Positions 27,701-40,560 of a stretch of DNA of 64,000 nucleotides are shown one piece after another. Each line of letters starts with the position of its first letter. Position 1 is the first letter of the stretch. The translations under genes and the position numbers were made by a program. Origin of the DNA: Petrolisthes cinctipes (lineage: Eukaryota; Arthropoda; Malacostraca; Decapoda; Porcellanidae); NCBI GenBank assembly GCA_033782935.1, contig JAWQEG010000486.1:1240001-1304000 (forward strand), in the 5' to 3' direction. The notes beneath the pieces were generated by a model. It was given only the letters and a program-made list of their open reading frames with translations, did not search any database and was not told the origin of the DNA.

Positions 27701-30700
27701 GATCGCTTCTGGGACCCCTAAATATCGAATTTTCGGGTGTTTTGGGACTGAATTTGAGATATTGACTTTTTGGCACCTAAAATATCGATTTTTAGCATGT
27801 TTTTAGCCTATATTTTAAAAATATTCTAATACTGAGAAGGCATGTACAGATCGCTCCTGGGACCCCTAAATATCGAATTTTCGGGTGTTTTGAGCTTGAA
27901 TTTGAGATATAAACGAGTACAGAAGATGCATGCACATATCGACTTTTGGGCACCTAAAATATCGATTTTGAGCATGTTTTGAGCCTATATTTTGAAAACA
28001 TTCTAGCACTGAGTTGGCATGTACAGATCGCTTCTGGTACCCTTAAATATCGAATTTTCGGGTGTTTTCGGCCTGAATTTGAGATATCGCCTTTACGCAC
28101 CTAAAATATCGATTTTTTGCATGTTTTGAGCCTTTATTTTGAAAATATTCTGATACTGAGTAGGCATGTACAGATCGCTTCTGGGACCCCTAAATATCGA
28201 ATTTTCGGGTGTTTTGAGCTTGAATTTGAGATATAAACGAGTACAGAAGATGCATGCACATATCGACTTTTGGGCACCTAAAATATCGATTTTGAGCATG
28301 TTTTGAGCCTATATTTTGAAAACATTCTAGCACTGAGTAGGCATGTACAGATCGCTTCTGGGACCCATAAATATTGAATTTTCGGGTGTTTAGGGCCAGA
28401 ATTTGAGATATAAACGGGTACAGAAAATGCATGCACATATCGACTTTTGGGCACCTAAAAGATCGATTTTCAGTATGTTTTTGGCCTGTATTTTGAAAAT
28501 ACTCTAACACGGAGTAGGCATGTACAGATCGCTTCTGGGACCCCTAAATATCGAAGTTTCGGGTGTTTTGGGACTGAATTTGAGATATTGACTTTTTGGC
28601 ACCTAAAATATCGATTTTTAGCATGTTTTTAGCCTATATTTTGAAAATATTCTAATACTGAGTAGGCATGTACAGATCGCTCCTGGGACCCAAAAATATT
28701 GAATTTTCGGGTGTTTAGGGCCAGAATTTGAGATATAAACGGGTACATAAAATGCATGCACATATCGACTTTTGGGCACCTAAAAGATCGATTTTCAGTA
28801 TGTTTTTGGCCTGTATTTTGAAAATACTCTAACACGGAGTAGGCATCTACAGATCGCTTCTGGGACCCCTAAATATCGAATTTTCGTGTGTTTTGGGCCT
28901 TAATTTGAGAAATCGACTTTTTGGCACCTAAAATATCGATTTTTAGCATGTTTTTATCCTATATTTTGAAAACATTCTAGCACTGAGTAGGCTTGTACAG
29001 ATTGCTTCTGGGACCCCAAAATATTGAATTTTCGGGTGTTTAGGGCCAGAATTTGAGATATAAACGGGTACAGAAGATGCATGCACATATTGACTTTTGG
29101 GTACCTAAAACATCGATTTTGAGCATGTTTTGGGCCTTTATTTTGTAAATACTCTAACACGGAGTAAGCATGTACAGATCGCTTCTGGGACCCCAAAATA
29201 ACGAATTTTCGGGTGTTTTGGGCCTGAATTTGAGATATCGCCTTTACGCACCTAAATTATCGATTTTTAGCATGTTTTCAGACTATATTTTGAAAATATT
29301 CTAGCACTGAGTAGGCATGTACAGATCGCTTCTGGGACCCCTAAATATCGAATTTTCGGGTGTTTTGAGCTTGAATTTGAGATATAAACGAGAACAGAAG
29401 ATGCATGCACATATCGACTTTTGGGCACCTAAAATATCGATTTTCAGCATGTTTTGGGCCTGAATTTTGAAAATACTCTAACACGGAGTAGGCATGTACA
29501 GATCGCTTCTGGGACCCCTAGATATCGAATTTTCGGGTGTTTTGGGACTGAATTTGAGATATTGACTTTTTGGCACCTAAAATATCGATTTTTAGCATGT
29601 TTTTAGCCTATATTTTAAAAATATTCTAATACTGAGAAGGCATGTACAGATCGCTCCTGGGACCCCTAAATATCGAATTTTCGGGTGTTTTGAGCTTGAA
29701 TTTGAGATATAAACGAGTACAGAAGATGCAAGCACATATCGACTTTTGGGCACCTAAAATATCGATTTTGAGCATGTTTTGAGCCTATATTTTGAAAACA
29801 TTCTAGTACTGAGTAGGCATGTACAGATCGCTTCTGGGACCCAAAAATATTGAATTTTCGGGTGTTTAGGGCCAGAATTTGAGATATAAACGGGTACAGA
29901 AAATGCATGCACATATCGACTTTTGGGCACCTAAAAGATCGATTTTCAGTATGTTTTTGGCCTGTATTTTGAAAATACTCAAACACGGAGTAGGCATGTA
30001 CAGATCGCTTCTGGGACCCCAAAATATCGAATTTTCGGGGGTTTTGGGCCTGAATTTCAGATATCGCCTTTACGCACCTAAATTATCGATTTTTAGCATG
30101 TTTTGAGACTATATTTTGAAAATATTCTAGCACTGAGTAGGCATGTACAGATCGCTTCTGGGACCCCTAAATATCGAATTTTCGGGTGTTTTGAGCCTGA
30201 ATTCGAGATATAAACGAGTACAAAAGATGCATGCACATATCGACTTTTGGGCACCTAAAATATCGATTTTGAGCATGTTTTGAGCCTATATTTTGAAAAC
30301 ATTCTAGCACTGAGTAGGCATGTACAGATCGCTTCTGGGACCCCAAAATATCGAATTTTCGGGTGTTTTGAGCCTGAATTTGAGATATAAACGAGTATAG
30401 AAGATGCATACACATATTGACTTTCGGCACCAAAAATTTCGATTTTCAGCATGTTTTAGGCCCGAATTTTGAAAATACTCTATCACGGAGTAGGCATGTA
30501 CAGATCGCTTCTGGGACCCCAAAATATCGAATTTTCGGGTGTTTAGGGCCAGAATTTGAGATATAAACGGGTACAGAAGATCCATGCACATATCGACTTT
30601 TGGGCACCTAAAAGATCGATTTTCAGTATGTTTTTGGCCTGTATTTTGAAAATACTCTAACACGGAGTAGGCATGTACAGATTGCTTCTGGGACCCCTAA

Positions 30701-33700
30701 ATATCGAAGTTTCGGGTGTTTTGGGACTGAATTTGAGATATCGACTTTTTGGGACTGAATTTGAGATATCGACTTTTTGGCACCTAAAATATCGATTTTT
30801 AGCATGTTTTTAGCCTATATTTTGAAAATATTCTAGCACTGAGTAGGCATGTACAGATTGCTACTGGTACCCCAAAATATTGAATTTTCGGGTGTTTTTG
30901 AGCCTGAATTTGAGATATAAACGGGTACTGAAGATGCATGCACATATCGACTTTTTGGCCCCTAAAACATGGATTTTGAACATGTTTTGGGCGTGTATTT
31001 TGAAAATACTCTAACATGGAGTTGGCATGTACAAATCGCTTCTGGGACCCCAAAATATTGAATTTTCGGGTGTTTTGGGCCTGAATTTGAGATATCGCCT
31101 TTACGCACCTAAAATATCGATTTTTAGCATGTTTTGAGCCTATATTTTGAAAATGTTCTAGCACTGAGTAGGCATGTACAGATCGCTTCTGAGACCCCAA
31201 AATATCGAATTTTCGGGTGTTTTGAGCCTGAATATGAGATATAAACGAGTACAGAAGATGCATGCACATATTGACTTTGGGCATGTAAAATATCGATTCT
31301 CAGCATGTTTTTGGGCATGTATTTTGAAAATACTCTAACACGGAGTAGGCATGTACAGATCGCTTCTGGGACCCCAAAATATCAAATTTTCGGGTATTTT
31401 GAGCCTGAATTTGAGATATAAACGGGTACTGAAGATGCATGCACATATCGACTTTTGGGCACCTAAAACATCGATTTTGAGCATGTTATGGGCCTATATT
31501 TTGTAAATACTCTAACACGGAGTAGGCATGTACAGATCGCTTCTGGGACCCCAAAATAACGAATTTTCGGGTGTTTAGGGCCAGAATTTAAGATATAAAT
31601 GGGTACAGAAAATGCATGCACATATCGACTTTTGGGCACCTAAAAGATCGATTTTCAGTATGTTTTTGGCCTGTATTTTGAAAATACTCTAACACGGAGT
31701 AGGCATGTACAGATCGCTTCTGGGACCCCTAAATATCGAATTTTCGGGTGTTTTGGGACTGAATTTGAGATATTGACTTTTTGGCACCTAAAATATCGAT
31801 TTTAAGCATGTTTTTAGCCTATATTTTAAAAATATTCTAATACTGAGAAGGCATGTACAGATCGCTCCTGGGACCCCTAAATATCGAATTTTCGGGTGTT
31901 TTGAGCTTGAATTTGAGATATAAACGAGTACAGAAGATGCATGCACATATCGACTTTTGGGCACATAAAATATCGATTTTGAGCATGTTTTGAGCCTATA
32001 TTTTGAAAACATTCTAGCACTGAGTTGGCATGTACAGATCGCTTCTGGGACCCTTAAATATCGAATTTTCGGGTGTTTTCGGCCTGAATTTGAGATATCG
32101 CCTTTACGCACCTAAAATATCGATTTTTAGCATGTTTTGAGCCTTTATTTTGAAAATATTCTGATACTGAGTAGGCATGTACAGATCGCTTCTGGGACCC
32201 CTAAATATCGAATTTTCGGGTGTTTTGAGCTTGAATTTGAGATATAAACGTGTACAGAAGATGCATGCACATATCGACTTTTGGGCACCTAAAATATCGA
32301 TTTTGAACATGTTCTGAGCCTATATTTTGAAAACATTCTAGCACTGAGTAGGCATGTACAGATCGCTTCTGGGACCCAAAAATATTGAATTTTCGGGTGT
32401 TTAGGGCCAGAATTTGAGATATAAACGGGTACAGAAAATGCATGCACATATCGACTTTTGGGCACCTAAAAGATCGATTTTCAGTATGTTTTTGGCCTGT
32501 ATTTTGAAAATACTCTAACACGGAGTAGGCATGTACAGATCGCTTCTGGGACCCCTAAATATCGAAGTTTCGGGTGTTTTGGGACTGAATTTGAGATATT
32601 GACTTTTTGGCACCTAAAATATCGATTTTTAGCATGTTTTTAGCCTATATTTTGAAAATATTCTATTACTGAGTAGGCATGTACAGATCGCTTCTGGGAC
32701 CCAAAAATATTGAATTTTCGGGTGTTTAGGGCCAGAATTTGAGATATAAACGGGTACAGAAAATGCATGCACATATCGACTTTTGGGCACCTAAAAGATC
32801 GATTTTCAGTATGTTTTTGGCCAGTATTTTGAAAATACTCTAACACGGAGTAGGCATCTACAGATCGCTTCTGGGACCCCTAAATATCGAATTTTCGGGT
32901 GTTTTGGGCCTTAATTTGAGATATCGACTTTTTGGCACCTAAAATATCGATTTTTAGCATGTTTTTATCCTATATTTTGAAAATATTCTAGCACTGAGTA
33001 GGCATGTACAGATTGCTTCTGGGACCCCAAAATATTGAATTTTCGGGTGTTTAGGGCCAGAATTTGAGATAAAAACGGGTACAGAAGATGCATGCACATA
33101 TTGACTTTTGGGCACCTAAAACATCGATTTTGAGCATGTTTTGGGCCTTTATTTTGTAAATACTCTAACACGGAGTAGGCATGTACAGATCGCTTCTGGG
33201 ACCCCAAAATATCGAATTTTCGGGTGTTTTGGGCCTGAATTTGAGATATCGTCTTTACGCACCTAAATTATCGATTTTTAGCATGTTTTGAGACTATATT
33301 TTGAAAATATTCTAGCACTGTGTAGGCATGTACAGATCGCTTCTGGGACCCCTAAATATCGAATTTTCGGGTGTTTTGAGCTTGAATTTGAGATATAAAC
33401 GAGTACAGAAGATGCATGCACATATCGACTTTTGGGCACCTAAAATATCGATTTTCAGCATGTTTTGGGCCTGAATTTTGAAAATACTCTAACACGGAAT
33501 AGGCATGTACAGATCGCTTCTGGGACCCCAAAATATCGAATTTTCGGGTGTTTAGGGCCAGAATTTAAGATATAAACGGGTACAGAAAATGCATGCACAT
33601 ATCGACTTTTAGGCACCTAAAAGATCGATTTTCAGTATGTTTTTGGCCTGTATTTTGAAAATACTCTAACACGGAGTAGGAATGTACAGATCGCTTCTGG

Positions 33701-35027
33701 GACCCCTAAATATCGAATTTTCGGGTGTTTTGGGACTGAATTTGAGATATTGACTTTTTGGCACGTAAAATATCGATTTTAGCATGTTTTTAGCCTATAT
33801 TTTAAAAATATTCTAATACTGAGAAGGCATGTACAGATCGCTCCTGGGACCCCTAAATATCGAATTTTCGGGTGTTTTGAGCTTGAATTTGAGATATAAA
33901 CGAGTACAGAAGATGCATGCACATATCGACTTTTGGGCACCTAAAATATCGATTTTGAGCATGTTTTGAGCCTATATTTTGAAAACATTCTAGCACTGAG
34001 TTGGCATGTACAGATCGCTTCTGGGACCCTTAAATATCGAATTTTCGGGTGTTTTCGGCCTGAATTTGAGATATCGCCTTTACGCACCTAAAATATCGAT
34101 TTTTTGCATGTTTTGAGCCTTTATTTTGAAAGTATTCTGATACTGAGTAGGCATATACAGATCGCTTCTGGGACCCCTAAATATCGAATTTTCGGGTGTT
34201 TTGAGCTTGAATTTGAGATATAAACGAGTACAGAAGATGCATGCACATATCGACTTTTGGGCACCTAAAATATCGATTTTGAGCATGTTTTGAGCCTATA
34301 TTTTGAAAACATTCTAGTACTGAGTAGGCATGTACAGATCGCTTCTGGGACCCCAAAATATTGAATTTTCGGGTGTTTAGGGCCAGAATTTGAGATATAA
34401 ACGGATACAGAAAATGCATGCACATATCGACTTTTGGGCACCTAAAAGACCGATTTTCAGTATGTAATGGCCTGTATTTTGAAAATACTCTAACACGGAG
34501 TAGGCATGTACAGATCGCTTCTGGGACCCCTAAATATCGAAGTTTCGGGTGTTTTGGGACTGAATTTGAGATATTGACTTTTTGGCACCTAAAATATCGA
34601 TTTTTAGCATGTTTTTAGCCTATATTTTGAAAATATTCTAATACTGAGTAGGCATGTACAGATCGCTTCTGGGACCCCTAAATATCATATTTTCGGGTGT
34701 TTTGAGCTTGAATTTGAGATATAAACGAGTACAGAAGATGCATGCACATATCGACTTTTGGGCACCTAAAATATCGATTTTGAGCATGTTTTGAGCCTAT
34801 ATTTTGAAAACATTCTAGCACTGAGTTGGCATGTACAGATCGCTTCTGGGACCCTTAAATATCGATTTTTCGGGTGTTTTCGGCCTGAATTTGAGATATC
34901 GCCTTTACGCACCTAAAATATCGATTTTTTGCATGTTTTTGAGCCTATATTTTGAAAATATTCTAATACTGAGTAGGCATATACAGATCGCTTCTGGGAC
35001 CCCTAAATATCGAATTTTTGGGTGTTT
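24763..35027 (+). repeat. 10.3-kb unit of the large tandem duplication, copy 2
   Basis: The junction lies near 24,762. There the sequence stops following the tract that ends at 35,027 and returns to the equivalent of 15,470, marked by the rare spacer variant AAACTTGTACAGAAAATGC. The copy then follows 15,470-24,762 with only scattered substitutions. It keeps a 472-bp segment at about 26,266-26,738, shared with 5.5-6.0 kb, and a 501-bp segment near 29.8-30.3 kb, shared with 13.9-14.4 kb. The pair ends near 35,027, just before the domain boundary. Confidence 0.87.
30671..30846 (+). repeat. B monomer with 28-bp internal duplication, fourth locus
   Basis: This is the partner of 20,406-20,581, displaced by 10,265 bp, with the same 28-bp internal duplication. 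Confidence 0.87.
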
Positions 35028-37823
35028 TGAGCTTGAATTTGAGATATAAACGAGTACAGAAGATGCATGCACATATCGACTTTTGGGCACCTAAAATATC
35101 GATTTTGAACATGTTTTGAGCCTATATTTTGAAAACATTCTAGCACTGAGTAGGCATGTACAGATCGCTTCTGGGACCCAAAAATATTGAATTTTCGGGT
35201 GTTTAAGGCCAGAATTTGAGATATAAACGGGTACAGAAGATGCATGCACATATTGACTTTTGGGTACCTAAAACATCGATTTTGAGCATGTTTTGGGCCT
35301 TTATTTTGTAAATACTCTAACACGGACTAGGCATGTACAGATCGCTTCTGGGACCCCAAAATATCGAATTTTCGTGTGTTTTGGGCCTGAATTTGAGATA
35401 TCGCCTTTACGCACCTACAATATCGATTTTTAGCATGTTTTGAGACTATATTTTGAAAATATTCTAGCACTGAGTAGGCATGTACAGATCGCTTCTGGGA
35501 CCCCAAAATATCGAATTTTCGGGTGTTTTGAGCCTGAATTTGAGATATAAACGGGTACAGAAGATGCATGCACATATTGACTTTGGGCACCTAAAATATC
35601 GATTTTTAGCATGTTTTGGGCCTGTATTCTGAAAATACTCTAACTAGGAGTAGGCATGTACAGATCGCTTCTGGGACCAAAAATATCGAATTTTCGGGTG
35701 TTTTGAGCCTGAATTTGAAATATAAACGGGTACAGAAGATGCATGCACATATTGACTTTGGGCACCTAAAATATCGATTTTTAGCATGTTTTGGGCCTGT
35801 ATTTTGAAAATACTCTAACTAGGAGTAGGCATGTACAGATCGCTTCTGGGACCCCAAAATATCGAATTTTCGGGTGTTTAGGGCCAGAATTTGAGATATA
35901 AACGGGTACAGAAAATGCATGCACATATCGACTTTTGTGCACCTAAAAGATCGATTTTCAGTATGTTTTGAGCATGTATTTTGAAAATACTCTAACACGG
36001 AGTAGGCATGTACAGATCGCTTCTGGGACCCCAAAATATCGAATTTTCGGGTGTTTTGGGACTGAATTAGAGATATCGACATTTTGGCACCTAAAAGATC
36101 GATTTTTAGCATGTTTTTAGCCTATATTTTGAAAATATTCTAGCACTGAGTAGGCATGTACAGATTGCTTCTGGGACCCCAAAATATTGAATTTTCGGGT
36201 GTTTTGAGCCTGAATTTGAGATATAAACGGGTACAGAAGATACATGCACATATTGACTTTGGGCACCAAAAATATCGATTTTCAGCATGTTTTGGGCCTG
36301 AATTTTGAAAATACTCTAACACGGAGTAGGCATGTACAGATCGCTTCTGGGACCCCAAAATATCGGATTTTCGGGTGTTTAGGGCCAGAATTTGAGGTAT
36401 AAACGGGTACAGAAGATGCATGCACATATTGACTTTTGGGCACCTAAAAGATCGATTTTCAGTATGTTTTTGGCCTGTATTTTGAAAATACTCTAACGCG
36501 GAGTAGGCATGTACAGATACCTTCTGGGACCTCTAAATATCGAATTTTCGGGTGTTTTGGGACTGAATTTGAGATATCGATTTTTTGGCACCTAAAATGT
36601 CGATTTTTAGCATGTTTTTAGCCTATATTTTGAAAATATTCTAGCACTGTGTAGGCATGTACAGATTGCTTCTGGGACCCCAAAATATTGAATTTTCGGG
36701 TGTTTTGAGCCTGAATTTGAGATATAAACGGGTACAGAAGATACATGCACATATTGACTTTGGGCATCTAAAATATCGATTTTCAGCATGTTTTGGGCCT
36801 GTATTTTGAAAATACTCTAACACTGAGTAGGCATGTACAGATTGCTTCTGGGACCCCAAAATATTGAATTTTCGGGTGTTTTGAGCCTGAATTTGAGATA
36901 TAAACGGGTACTGAAGATGCATGCACATATCGACTTTTGTGCACCTAAAAGATCGATTTTCAGTATGTTTTGAGCATGTATTTTGAAAATACTCTAACAC
37001 GGAGTAGGCGTGTACAGATCGCTTCTGGGACCCCTAAATATCGAATTTTCGGGTGTTTTGGGACTGAATTTGAGATATCGACTTTTTGGCACCTAAAAGA
37101 TCGATTTTTAGCATGTTTTTAGCCTATATTTTGAAAATATTCTAGCACTGTACAGATTGCTTCTGGGACCCCAAAATATTGAATTTTCGGGTGTTTTGAG
37201 CCTGAATTTGAGATATAAACGGGTACAGAAGATACATGCACATATTGACTTTGGGCACCAAAAATATCGATTATCAGCATGTTTTGGGCCTGAATTTTGA
37301 AAATACTCTAACACGGAGTAGGCATGTACAGATCGCTTCTGGGACCCCAAAATATCGAATTTTCGGGTGTTTAGGGCCAGAATTTGAGATATAAACGGGT
37401 ACAGAAGATGCATGCACATATCGACTTTTGGGCACCTAAAAGATCGATTTTCAGTATGTTTTTGGCCTGTATTTTGAAAATACTCTAACACGGAGTAGGC
37501 ATGTACAGATACCTTCTGGGACCTCTAAATATCGAATTTTTGGGTGTTTTGGGACTGAATTTGAGATATCGATTTTTTGGCACCTAAAATGTCGATTTTT
37601 AGCATGTTTTTAGCCTATATTTTGAAAATATTCTACCACTGTGTAGGCATGTACAGATTGCTTCTGGGACCCCAAAAAATTGAATTTTCGGGTGTTTTGA
37701 GCCTGAATTTGAGATATAAACGGGTACTGAAGATGCATGCACATATCGACTTTTGTGCACCTAAAAGATCGATTTTCAGTATGTTTTGAGCATGTACTTT
37801 GAAAATACTCTAACACGGAGTAG
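35028..37823 (+). repeat. Transition zone between domains I and II
   Basis: Monomers here carry markers of both domains. The last TTTTGAAAACATTC variant is near 35.13 kb and the last CGCCTTTACGCACC near 35.40 kb. The first domain II markers appear at about 36.24 kb (GATACATGCAC) and 36.51 kb (AGATACCTTCTGGGACC). Two successive A monomers at about 35.63 and 35.81 kb share the unusual ending CTCTAACTAGGAGTAG. One monomer lacks 10 bp at its junction near 37,146. There is no unrelated sequence at the boundary. Confidence 0.78.
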
Positions 37824-38641
37824 GCATGTACAGATCGCTTCTGGGACCCCTAAATATCGAATTTTCGGGTGTTTTGGGACTGAATTTGAGATATCGACTT
37901 TTTGGCTCCTAAAAGATCGATTTTTAGCATGTTTTTAGCCTATATTTTGATAATATTCTAGCACTGAGTAGGCATGTACAGATTGCTTCTGGGACCCCAA
38001 AATATTGAATTTTCGGGTGTTTTGAGAGTGAATTACAGAAGATACAGAAGATACATGCACATATTGACTTTGGGCACCAAAAATATCGATTTTCAGCATG
38101 TTTTGGGCATGAATTTTGAAAATAATCTAACACGGAGTAGGCATGTACAGATACCTTCTGGGACCTCTAAATATCGAATTTTCGGGTGTTTTGTGACTGA
38201 ATTTGAGATATCGATTTTTTGGCACCTAAAATGTCGATTTTTAGCATGTTTTTAGCCTATGTTTTGAAAATATTCTAGCACTGTGTAGGCATGTACAGAT
38301 TGCTTCTGGGACCCCAAAATATTGAATTTTCCGGTGTTTTGACCCTGAATTTGAGATATAAACGGGTAGAGAAGATACATGCACATATTGACTTTGGGCA
38401 TCTAAAATATCGATTTTCGGCATGTTTTGGGCCTGTATTTTGAAAATACTCTAACACTGAGTAGGCATGTACAGAATGCTTCTGAAACCCCAAAATATTG
38501 AATTTTCGGGTGTTTTGAGCCTGAATTTGAGATATAAACGGGTACTGAAGATGCATGCACATATCGACTTTTGTGCACCTATAAGATCGATTTTCAGTAT
38601 GTTTTGAGCATGTATTTTGAAAATACTCTAACACTGAGTAG
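37824..38641 (+). repeat. 818-bp tandem duplication, copy 1
   Basis: The anchors at 37,824, 37,972, 38,141, 38,289 and 38,465 repeat 818 bp to the right. The unit includes an unusual 169-bp monomer in which the spacer reads GAGAGTGAATTACAGAAG followed by a repeated AGAAGATAC. It also has the private variants TTGGCTCCTAAAAG and TTGATAATATTC. Copy 2 shares all of these. Confidence 0.88.
37972..38140 (+). repeat. 169-bp A variant with rearranged spacer
   Basis: The normal TTGAGATATAAACGGGTACAG is replaced by AGAGTGAATTACAGAAGATAC followed by a second AGAAGATAC, giving a short local duplication and a net loss of about 7 bp. It is duplicated once, at 38,790-38,958, as part of the 818-bp pair. Confidence 0.83.
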
Positions 38642-39459
38642 GCATGTACAGATCGCTTCTGGGACCCCTAAATATCGAATTTTCGGGTGTTTTGGGACTG
38701 AATTTGAGATATCGACTTTTTGGCTCCTAAAAGATCGATTTTTAGCATGTTTTTAGCCTATATTTTGATAATATTCTAGCACTGAGTAGGCATGTACAGA
38801 TTGCTTCTGGGACCCCAAAATATTGAATTTTCGGGTGTTTTGAGAGTGAATTACAGAAGATACAGAAGATACATGCACATATTGACTTTGAGCACCAAAA
38901 ATATCGATTTTCAGCATGTTTTGGGCATGAATTTTGAAAATAATCTAACACGGAGTAGGCATGTACAGATACCTTCTGGGACCTCTAAATATCGAATTTT
39001 CGGGTGTTTTGTGACTGAATTTGAGATATCGATTTTTTGGCACCTAAAATGTCGATTTTTAGCATGTTTTTAGCCTATGTTTTGAAAATATTCTAGCACT
39101 GTGTAGGCATGTACAGATTGCTTCTGGGACCCCAAAATATTGAATTTTCCGGTGTTTTGACCCTGAATTTGAGATATAAACGGGTAGAGAAGATACATGC
39201 ACATATTGACTTTGGGCATCTAAAATATCGATTTTCGGCATGTTTTGGGCCTGTATTTTGAAAATACTCTAACACTGAGTAGGCATGTACAGAATGCTTC
39301 TGAAACCCCAAAATATTGAATTTTCGGGTGTTTTGAGCCTGAATTTGAGATATAAACGGGTACTGAAGATGCATGCACATATCGACTTTTGTGCACCTAT
39401 AAGATCGATTTTCAGTATGTTTTGAGCATGTATTTTGAAAATACTCTAACACGGAGTAG
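38642..39459 (+). repeat. 818-bp tandem duplication, copy 2
   Basis: This is a near-identical neighbour of 37,824-38,641. Visible differences are single bases, such as TTTGAGCACC here (about 38.89 kb) against TTTGGGCACC in copy 1 (about 38.07 kb). The two copies also share CAGAATGCTTCTGAAACCCC, a variant seen again only near 45.28 kb. Confidence 0.88.
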
Positions 39460-40560
39460 GCATGTACAGATCGCTTCTGGGACCCCTAAATATCGAATTT
39501 TTGGGTGTTTTGGGACTGAATTTGAGATATCGACTTTTTGGCATCTAAAAGATCGATTTTTAGCATGTTTTTAGCCTATATTTTGATAATATTCTAGCAC
39601 TGAGTAGGCATGTACAGATTGCTTCTGGGACCCCAAAATATTGAATTTTCGGGTGTTTTGAGCCTGAATTTGAGATATAAACGGGTACAGAAGATACATG
39701 CACATATTGACTTTGGGCACCAAAAATATCGATTTTCAGCATGTTTTGGGCCTGAATTTTGAAAATACTCTAACACGGAGTAGGCATGTACAGATCGCTT
39801 CTGGGACCCCAAAATATCGAATTTTCGGGTGTTTAGGGCCAGAATTTGAGATATAAACGGGTACAGAAGATGCATGCAAATATCGACTTTTGGGCACCTA
39901 AAAGATCGATTTTCAGTATGTTTTTGGCCTGCATTTTGAAAATACTCTAACACGGAGTAGGCATGTACAGATACCTTCTGGTACCTCTAAATATCGAATT
40001 TTCGGGTGTTTTGTGACTGAATTTGAGATATCGATTTTTTGGCACCTAAAATGTCGATTTTTAGCATGTTTTTTAGCCTATATTTTGAAAATATTCTAGC
40101 ACTGTGTAGGCATGTACAGATTGCTTCTGGGACCCCAAAATATTGAATTTTCGGGTGTTTTGAGCCTGAATTTGAGATATAGACGGGTACTGAAGATGCA
40201 TGCACATATCGACTTTTGTGCACCTAAAAGATCGATTTTCAGTATGTTTTGAGCATGTATTTTGAAAATACTCTAACACTGAGTAGGCATGTACAGATCG
40301 CTTCTGGGACCCCTAAATATCGAATTTTCGGGTGTTTTGGGACTGAATTTGAGATATCGACTTTTTGGCACCTAAAAGATCGATTTTTAGCATGTTTTTA
40401 GCCTATATTTTGAAAATATTCTAGCACTGAGTAGGCATGTACAGATTGCTTCTGGGACCCCAAAATATTGAATTTTCGGGTGTTTTGAGCCTGAATTTGA
40501 GATATAAATGGGTACAGAAGATACATGCACATATTGACTTTGGGCACCAAAAATATCGAT
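39000..40560 (+). repeat. Tract repeated 5,983 bp to the right
   Basis: Monomers here recur at 44,983-46,543 with a displacement of 5,983 bp (39,389/45,372, 39,594/45,577, 39,987/45,970, 40,387/46,370). Shared marks include CAGAATGCTTCTGAAACCCC, CCTATAAGATCG, an A monomer with GATGCATGCAAATATCG, and a GTTTTTTAGCC run of six T. The left edge overlaps the 818-bp pair. Confidence 0.8.

Larger units (their letters stand above)
1..35330 (+). repeat. Domain I: mixed A-B dimer and A-A-B trimer satellite
   Basis: Anchor spacing here mixes A-B (177+147) and A-A-B (177+177+148) orders. For example, 1650-2298 has spacings 177, 147, 177, 147, while 824-1650 has 177, 147, 177, 177, 148. Diagnostic variants confined to this part are type B monomers reading ATATCGCCTTTACGCACC and A-like monomers reading TTTTGAAAACATTCTAG. 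The last clear examples lie near 35.13 and 35.40 kb. The domain contains several nested duplications of 1.6 to 10 kb, listed separately. Nothing outside the satellite family is visible. Confidence 0.85.

Noticed and set aside
15470..35027. Large duplications as pure assembly errors
   Set aside because: I cannot exclude this, but the copies carry their own substitutions and whole-unit differences, which a simple duplicated contig would not show.
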